Source of the DNA: Geminicoccaceae bacterium
GTDB lineage: Bacteria > Pseudomonadota > Alphaproteobacteria > Geminicoccales > Geminicoccaceae
Direction: 5' to 3'
Assembly (NCBI GenBank): GCA_028279345.1
Contig: JANQNY010000069.1
Coordinates: 1 to 64,000, forward strand
Length of the DNA: 64,000 bases
A model generated the notes under the pieces. It did not search any database, was not told the origin of the DNA, and saw only the letters and a program-made list of their open reading frames with translations. This document shows positions 61,625 to 64,000 of the stretch, piece after piece; the first letter of the stretch is position 1; the number at the start of each line of letters is the position of its first letter. The position numbers were made by a program, and so were the translations under genes.

Positions 61625-62539
61625 TCAGCGGCCGGTCCAGACGGTGCCGGCAAGGTTCGTCACGGGCACGCCGACGGCGTTGCCGTACTCCGTCCACGAC
61701 CCGTCATAGTTGACGACGTCATAGCCGAGCAGCTTGGAGAGCGCGAACCAGGTGTGGCTGGAGCGCTCGCCGATCCGGCAATAGGTGATGACGGGCTTCG
61801 TGCCGTCGACGCCGAGCTCGGCATAGAGCGCCTTCAACTCGTCAGCGGGCTTGAAGCGTCCATCCTCCTGCACCGCTTGGCCCCAGGGGATGTTGACCGC
61901 ACCCGTCACATGGCCGGCGCGGATCGCCGTCTCCTTCAAGCCCGGAGGTGCGATGATCGTGCCCGAGTACTCGTCGGGCGAGCGGATATCGACGATGACG
62001 TGCGAGCCGCTCTCCGATGCGCCGACGACGTCGGCGAGACGCGCCCGGTGGCGCTCGTCGGCTTCGGCGAGCGTGATCTCGCCCGGCTCCGCGACAACCG
62101 GCGTGGTCACGAGCGGGCGGCCTTCCGCCTCCCAGAGCTTGCGACCGCCGTCCAGGAGCTTGGCGTCGACCCCGTAGACGTCGAAGACCCACGCCCCCCA
62201 CGCCGCGAACCAGTTGTTCGTGTCGCCATAGAGGACGATCGTGTCGCCGTCGTCGACGCCCGCGGCGCGCAACCCGGTCTCCAAGGCCTCGCGGCTCACG
62301 ATGTCGCGGCGGACCGGATCGACGAGGTCGGTGTGCCAAACCAAGTTGGCGGCACCCGGAATGTGCCCGCTCTCGTAGACCTCCGGATCGACGCTCACCT
62401 CGAGGATCCGGACCGACGGGTCGTCGAGCCGCGCTTCCAGCCACTCGGTGGTCACCAGCGGTCCGTCGGCGGCAGCGGCCGGCCCCGTCAGGACCATGGC
62501 CACGGCAAGGCTGCCGAGCAGCCCCTGAAGCTTGTCCAT
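61625..62539 (-). CDS. Exported thiosulfate/3-mercaptopyruvate sulfurtransferase
   Basis: 304 residues with a signal peptide ('SLAVAMVLTGPAAAADG', cleavage about residue 24), so periplasmic. Two rhodanese domains: the first with 'VSVDPEVYESGHIPGAANL' and an inactive site ('LYGDTNNWFAAW'), the second with catalytic 'YCRIGERSSHTWF' (CRIGER loop), typical of thiosulfate sulfurtransferases. Preceded by 'RILEV' and 'DIRSPDEYSG'. It transfers sulfur from thiosulfate to cyanide or other acceptors. Confidence 0.92.
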   Translation of the reverse strand: MDKLQGLLGSLAVAMVLTGPAAAADGPLVTTEWLEARLDDPSVRILEVSVDPEVYESGHIPGAANLVWHTDLVDPVRRDIVSREALETGLRAAGVDDGDTIVLYGDTNNWFAAWGAWVFDVYGVDAKLLDGGRKLWEAEGRPLVTTPVVAEPGEITLAEADERHRARLADVVGASESGSHVIVDIRSPDEYSGTIIAPPGLKETAIRAGHVTGAVNIPWGQAVQEDGRFKPADELKALYAELGVDGTKPVITYCRIGERSSHTWFALSKLLGYDVVNYDGSWTEYGNAVGVPVTNLAGTVWTGR

Positions 62540-62569
62540 GTCGTCTCCATCCCGTGTGTGGGAACGTTT

Positions 62570-62821
62570 CTAGAGTCGTACGAATCTATCGACTTCCTTG
62601 CGCTGCAGAAGGCGCCGGCGTCCTAATCGTCGGCGCTCGAGGAGAATGGACGTTTCGAAGTGCCGCCCTGCAAAGGATGAGCATTCCGCGAGGGACGCCA
62701 ACCGACGTTGATCGTGGCCCAGGGCATCGCCGGTTTCGAGGATCGGGCGACCGGCCAGCCGGACGGCCGCCTCGTCGCGCCGAACGAGCAGCAAAGCAGC
62801 TATGTCGTGGGCATGTAGCAT
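62570..62821 (-). CDS. Hypothetical small protein
   Basis: 83 residues from ATG 62821, in the 405-base gap (62540-62944). Not recognised. The sequence 'MLHAHDIAALLLVRRDEAAV' then 'RLAGRPILETGDALGHDQRR' is acidic/basic mixed and has GC-rich third positions, which is why it was kept. A GGAG is close (3 bases) to the ATG. It may be a spurious frame; the rest of the gap shows nothing recognised. Confidence 0.3.
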   Translation of the reverse strand: MLHAHDIAALLLVRRDEAAVRLAGRPILETGDALGHDQRRLASLAECSSFAGRHFETSILLERRRLGRRRLLQRKEVDRFVRL

Positions 62822-62944
62822 GCACTCCGATTGGCCTTGTTCTTTCGCGCACGCGCCATGTATGCGTAGAGGTCTAACCATTGGCGGACCGCGATACGCG
62901 CAGGTTCGCGGCGATCAGGAAGGCAATCTAGGTGGGGCGCGGGC

Positions 62945-64000
62945 ATGCATGGTGCGCCGCAAGACCGATCGATCGAGGAGACGCTCACGCCGCGCTCTGT
63001 TGCGGTCATCGGTGCCTCCGAGGACCTCACCAAGTTCGGCGGCCGGATTCTCAAGTCGTTGATCCAGCATGGGTTCGAGGGCGCGATCTACCCAATCAAC
63101 CCGCAACGCGAGAGCTTGCGCGGGCTCGCCTGCTACCCGTCGGTGCAGCGCACGCCGGCGCCACCCGACATGGCCATCATGGCCGTCCCGCCCGACGCGG
63201 TGCGAGAGACGGTCGCCGCCTGTGCCGAAGCGGGAATCAAGGCTGCCATCATCGTCACCGCGAAGTTCTCGGAAGCCGGCGACGAGGGTGCTGCCCGCGA
63301 GCGTGAGGTCGTTGAGGTGGCTCGCCGCCATGGCATGCGGATCATCGGGCCCAACTGCCTGGGGCTGATCAGCCCGGTGAACAACCTGGCGCTCTGTGCC
63401 TCACCCGCTTTGTTCGTGCCGGAGCTGCCGCCCGGCGAGATCGGCTTTGTGAGCCAGAGCGGCGCGCTCATGGCGACCGTGTTCGACCGCGCGATCACGC
63501 GTGGCATCGGCTTCTCGCACTGCTTTTCGATCGGCAATCAGGCCGACCTCGAACTGTGCGACTTCGTCGAGTTTCTGGTCGCGGACCCGCACACCAAGGT
63601 GATCTGCAGCTATCTCGAGGGCGTGAAGGACGCCACACGCTTCGTGGCAACCGCGAGGCGGGTGCACGACGCCGGGAAGCGCTGGATCATCGTCAAGGCC
63701 GGTCGCTCGGAGGCGGGCGCCGCGGCCGCCTTCTCCCATACGGCGAGCCTCGCCGGCAGCTTCGAGGCCTTCGCGGCCGCCTGCCGTGCGGCCGGCGTGC
63801 TCGTCATGGACGACACCGACGCAATGACCCTGCTGGCGGCCTTGCTCGGCCGTTTTCCGGAGACCGATCCTCGCAGCACGGCGATCGTCACGACATCGGG
63901 CGGCAGCGGCGCAATCGCGGCCGACCGGCTCACCGACGGTAGCGTTCCGCTCGCTTCGTTCGCCCCAACGACTGTGACCGCGCTGCAGGTGCACTACCCA
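62945..64000 (+). CDS. NDP-forming acyl-CoA synthetase, N-terminal part
   Basis: 352 residues from ATG 62945 to the window edge; the gene continues beyond it. The N-terminal CoA-binding domain has 'RSVAVIGASEDLTKFGGRIL' and 'YPINPQRESLRGLACYPSV', followed by 'GMRIIGPNCLGLISPVNNLAL' and the succinyl-CoA ligase-like 'SQSGALMATVFDRAITRGIGFS' and 'GRSEAGAAAAFSHTASLAGS' (phospho-His candidate in 'FSHTASL'). These are acetyl-CoA synthetase (ADP-forming)-type ligases that activate short-chain acids with ATP. The absence of a stop agrees with a full gene of about 700 residues. Confidence 0.85.
   Translation, partial: MHGAPQDRSIEETLTPRSVAVIGASEDLTKFGGRILKSLIQHGFEGAIYPINPQRESLRGLACYPSVQRTPAPPDMAIMAVPPDAVRETVAACAEAGIKAAIIVTAKFSEAGDEGAAREREVVEVARRHGMRIIGPNCLGLISPVNNLALCASPALFVPELPPGEIGFVSQSGALMATVFDRAITRGIGFSHCFSIGNQADLELCDFVEFLVADPHTKVICSYLEGVKDATRFVATARRVHDAGKRWIIVKAGRSEAGAAAAFSHTASLAGSFEAFAAACRAAGVLVMDDTDAMTLLAALLGRFPETDPRSTAIVTTSGGSGAIAADRLTDGSVPLASFAPTTVTALQVHYP

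Noticed and set aside
1-64000. CRISPR arrays, tRNA or rRNA genes, replication origin
   Set aside because: No regularly spaced repeats, no cloverleaf with a conserved T-loop, and no rRNA-like segments were recognised by eye; a dedicated scan would be needed to exclude short RNA genes.

Overview
The window reads as a high-GC alphaproteobacterial chromosome. The clade is indicated by a NepR/EcfG general stress response locus with EcfG-type promoters (GGAAC-N16-CGTT), a Rhodobacter-like smoEFGK-smoS-mtlK polyol locus, periplasmic-glucan genes mdoGH, and a hupSLC-type uptake [NiFe]-hydrogenase operon with hypX. No rRNA, tRNA or CRISPR array was seen. No species is claimed.

Layout. (1) 1-6988 is the right part of a Mu-like tail module (gpN-like end, baseplate hub, spike, gp46/gp47/gp48-like baseplate proteins, fibre, fibre assembly protein). 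It carries passengers: a Gp37/Gp68-type metal-cluster protein and a DUF2384-like small protein with two unknown small genes. (2) 6989-7483 is non-coding and holds an IS256-type transposase 3' remnant abutting the next gene. (3) 7484-17365 is a polyol catabolism locus: a SorC-type regulator diverges from an ABC transporter, sorbitol dehydrogenase, HAD phosphatase, mannitol dehydrogenase and FGGY kinase. (4) 17366-18619 holds two decayed genes (amidoligase, DUF2254).

(5) 18616-35422 is an envelope and stress island: mdoGH, an AI-2E-type transporter, a cardiolipin synthase-like PLD, CsbD (broken by an amber codon), a DUF1328-FNT-cation exchanger operon, Dps, an entericidin-like lipoprotein, a hybrid histidine kinase, a PRC-barrel protein, an OmpR-type regulator, a PhyR-like protein without its receiver domain, nepR, ecfG, an HD hydrolase, DUF883 and a holin-X-like protein. 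Eight exact GGAAC-N16-CGTT promoters, one with N17 and one with a mismatch lie upstream of ten transcription units here. The island looks like a physically clustered EcfG regulon with its own regulators.

(6) 35830-50838 is a tightly overlapping hydrogenase operon hupSLCDFGH-hupIJ-hupK-hypABFCDE-hypX: structural subunits, membrane cytochrome b, and a full maturation set including the aerobic CO-ligand enzyme HypX. (7) 50998-58919 is a catabolic region: a polysaccharide-deacetylase-fold hydrolase, TRAP transporter, enoyl-CoA hydratase, class III CoA-transferase, amidase and an Lrp/AsnC regulator. (8) 59357-64000 has an animal-type (EF-hand-like, glutaminase, ankyrin) glutaminase of lower GC, a periplasmic rhodanese, and the start of an NDP-forming acyl-CoA synthetase that runs off the end.

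The most unusual points are the receiver-less PhyR next to nepR-ecfG, the density of EcfG promoters around it, the TAG-ATG interruption of csbD, and the eukaryote-like glutaminase. All motif searches were made by eye.
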